From an uncultured bacterium (GTDB taxonomy: Bacteria > Verrucomicrobiota > Lentisphaeria > Oligosphaerales > Oligosphaeraceae): a stretch of DNA of 7,546 nucleotides. A program made the translations under genes and the position numbers. This document shows positions 5,791 to 7,546 of the stretch, one piece after another. The DNA is taken from contig CACZQQ010000413.1 in the NCBI GenBank assembly GCA_902783355.1, positions 1 through 7,546 on the forward strand, written 5' to 3'. A model generated the notes under the pieces. The model was not told where the DNA came from. It worked only from the letters and a program-made list of their open reading frames with translations, and did not search any database. Each line of letters starts with the position of its first letter. The first letter of the stretch is position 1.

Positions 5791-7546
5791 CTTCCAGACT
5801 ATTGCCTCTGCGCCGCCTCTTCTCCGCCCGACTCCTGCTCTCTTCCATCTTCCTCCTCATCCTCCTCGGCAACCTGCCCTGCACGGCCGCCGACCGCGAG
5901 CCGTTGCGCCTCAAAGGCGGCGCGCTCTATGGCAACGACACCTTCCAATTCGACTTCTCGCGGACGTTGACCAATGCGGAGATGAAAGCCGATGCGGAGA
6001 CCCTCAAGTCCCTCATCACCATTTCGCCGGAGACGAAATTCTCCATCAATCTCTATTCCAGAGAATTATATATCAACACATTGACGCCGCGCAAGCCGAC
6101 GACCTGCTACACCGTCACCTTCAAGAAGGGCTTTCCGATTCCGGGGGCCGAAGATTCGCTTGAATACGACATGTCGCTGTCGTTCATCACGCCCGACCTG
6201 CCCTCCTCCTTCAAGTTCGCCTCCAACGGCAGCTTCTTCCCGCTTCACGCCCCCGTCTGGGAACTGCCCCTCACCTCCGTCAACCTGAACACCGAAGTCG
6301 AGGTCAGCGTGGCCGAAGCCTACCCCAACCGCATCGTCAACTTTCTCACCAAGAACGGCGGATACGACTTCGATGGGGCGAACTGCTTCCGCGAGATCAA
6401 GACCACGAAACTGACCCTGAAGACGCCGCGCAACAGGCAGACCGCCTGCGCGCTTGACCTGGAAGAGGCCGGAATCCCACGCAACCGCCCCGGCTTCTAC
6501 CTGCTCTCCAGCCGCTACTTCACCAAGGACTACTCCTACGACTTCCAGAGATACTACAACGGACGCGAACGCGCCACGCGCCTCGTCGTCATCACCGACA
6601 TGGGGCTCTTCGTGAGCACCTGCGGCGACGAATACGCCATCCAGGTGCGCCGCCTCAGCGACCCAGGCCAGCCCGTCGCCGGCGTCCGCCTCGAAATCTA
6701 CAGCGGCAAGGAGCAACTGCTGTGGAGCGGCGTCACCGACAAAGAAGGCGTCTGCCGCCTCCAGAAGCCGCGCCTTGAGGACGGCGGCGACTGGCAGGCC
6801 CTGCTGCTGGCCCGCAATCCGCAGGACGGCGACATCGCCTTCCTGCGATGGGAGAACTATGGCAGCCGCGCGGAGAGCGCAATCCCCCTGAACACCCTCT
6901 TCACCGACCGCGACATCTGCCGCCCCGGCGAGCAGATCCAGGCCACCGCGGCCCTGCGGCGGCAGGAGGACGGCGCCGCCCTGGAGGGCGTCCCGCTCGA
7001 GCTGGCGCTGATGGACCTCTCCATGCGCGAGATGTCGTCCCAGTCGGTGCGCAGCGACGCCTGCGGCCTGGTCCAGGCCACCTTCAAGATTCCCGCAGGC
7101 GCCCTTCTGGGCAGCTACACCATCGTGCTGCGGGCGGCGGGCGGCGACAGCGCCCCCGTGTATGCAACCTCCTCCTTCCTTGTCTCGGAATTCACGCCCG
7201 ACCAGATCGAGGGGAAGGTGGACATGGAGCCCTTCGAGGAGGGGCTCAAGTACAGCGGCAGCGCCGCCTACTATTTCGGCCAGCCGGTCAGCCAGGCCAA
7301 GGTGAAGCTGACCCTCAACGTCGGCTGGGGCGACTTCCAGGCGCCCGAGGCCTACCGCGACTACGCCTTCTGCGGCGTGGCGGAGGCGGAACCCGCCACC
7401 GTCCAGACCCTCCAGGCCGCCACCGACGAGCACGGCCGCTTCGCGGGCGAATTCTCCCTCGCCCCCGCCCCCCGCGACTGGGCGGCCCACTTCGACTGCA
7501 CACAGCCCCTCCGCTTCATGCTGCAGGCGGAGATCGCCGGCAACGC
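5787..7546 (+). CDS. Alpha-2-macroglobulin family protein, N-terminal 586 residues
   Basis: This plus-strand frame is open from 5787 to the window edge (586 codons plus 2 bases). Bacterial alpha-2-macroglobulins are large exported protease traps (E. coli YfhM type), usually about 1,500-2,000 residues. The start is chosen because a classic signal peptide follows: basic MTSRLLPLRR, a hydrophobic stretch at about 15-29, and a likely cut at CTAA/D near residue 35. Cys32 is preceded by Pro, so it is a poor lipobox, unlike the lipoprotein YfhM. Residues about 40-135 form a beta domain (ITISPETKF, then LTPRKPTTCYTVTF). Residues about 263-345 look like a macroglobulin domain (VITDMGLFVS, PVAGVRLEIY, GVTDKEGVCRL). 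Residues about 368-468 match the MG2/A2M_N domain: LFTDRDICRPGEQIQATAAL, LEGVPLELALMD, GLVQATFKIP, GSYTIVLRA, FLVSEFTP. The thioester CxEQ motif would lie beyond the window, so active trapping cannot be judged. No Shine-Dalgarno precedes the start. Divergent orientation argues against shared function with the GH36 operon. Confidence 0.88.
   Translation, partial: MTSRLLPLRRLFSARLLLSSIFLLILLGNLPCTAADREPLRLKGGALYGNDTFQFDFSRTLTNAEMKADAETLKSLITISPETKFSINLYSRELYINTLTPRKPTTCYTVTFKKGFPIPGAEDSLEYDMSLSFITPDLPSSFKFASNGSFFPLHAPVWELPLTSVNLNTEVEVSVAEAYPNRIVNFLTKNGGYDFDGANCFREIKTTKLTLKTPRNRQTACALDLEEAGIPRNRPGFYLLSSRYFTKDYSYDFQRYYNGRERATRLVVITDMGLFVSTCGDEYAIQVRRLSDPGQPVAGVRLEIYSGKEQLLWSGVTDKEGVCRLQKPRLEDGGDWQALLLARNPQDGDIAFLRWENYGSRAESAIPLNTLFTDRDICRPGEQIQATAALRRQEDGAALEGVPLELALMDLSMREMSSQSVRSDACGLVQATFKIPAGALLGSYTIVLRAAGGDSAPVYATSSFLVSEFTPDQIEGKVDMEPFEEGLKYSGSAAYYFGQPVSQAKVKLTLNVGWGDFQAPEAYRDYAFCGVAEAEPATVQTLQAATDEHGRFAGEFSLAPAPRDWAAHFDCTQPLRFMLQAEIAGN

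Noticed and set aside
6066..7490. Minus-strand open frame (474 codons) antisense to the macroglobulin gene
   Set aside because: The plus-strand frame has a signal peptide and MG2 motifs over the same bases; the minus frame shows no recognisable fold.

Overview
The window comes from a GC-rich bacterium. Its protein families (a GH36 alpha-galactosidase-like enzyme, an MFS transporter, a secreted PA14-like protein and a bacterial alpha-2-macroglobulin) and their general style suggest a gut or environmental member of the PVC group, such as Lentisphaerae/Victivallales. That assignment is a guess from protein style; no rRNA or other marker gene is present.

Layout. Three minus-strand genes form a likely operon read from right to left. 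First is a 751-residue cytoplasmic GH36 enzyme (5227 to 2972, with a clear ribosome binding site). After a 50-base gap comes a 430-residue MFS transporter (2921 to 1629). After a 6-base gap comes a secreted protein with a PA14-like beta domain and an alanine-rich helical C-terminal half (from 1622, running off the left edge). The simplest reading is a small carbohydrate-use operon: the transporter imports a galactoside-type substrate, the enzyme cleaves it in the cytoplasm, and the exported protein may bind or process something outside the inner membrane. The substrate cannot be read from the sequence.

On the right, facing away, the plus strand carries the first 586 codons of an alpha-2-macroglobulin-family protein (from 5787, running off the right edge). 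It has a signal peptide and a recognisable MG2/A2M_N domain.

The 559-base divergent region between the two transcription units (5228-5786) is the most unusual part. Next to the GH36 gene is a dense cluster of perfect hairpins (5301-5415), including an 8-bp helix that closes over two inner hairpins, like a three-way junction. It lies in what should be the GH36 5' leader. Then comes a very AT-rich island (about 5505-5560) with palindromes and plausible minus-strand promoter hexamers. Last is a C-rich, G-poor leader with no Shine-Dalgarno sequence in front of the macroglobulin gene. The hairpin cluster is the best candidate here for an undescribed regulatory RNA or interspersed repeat.
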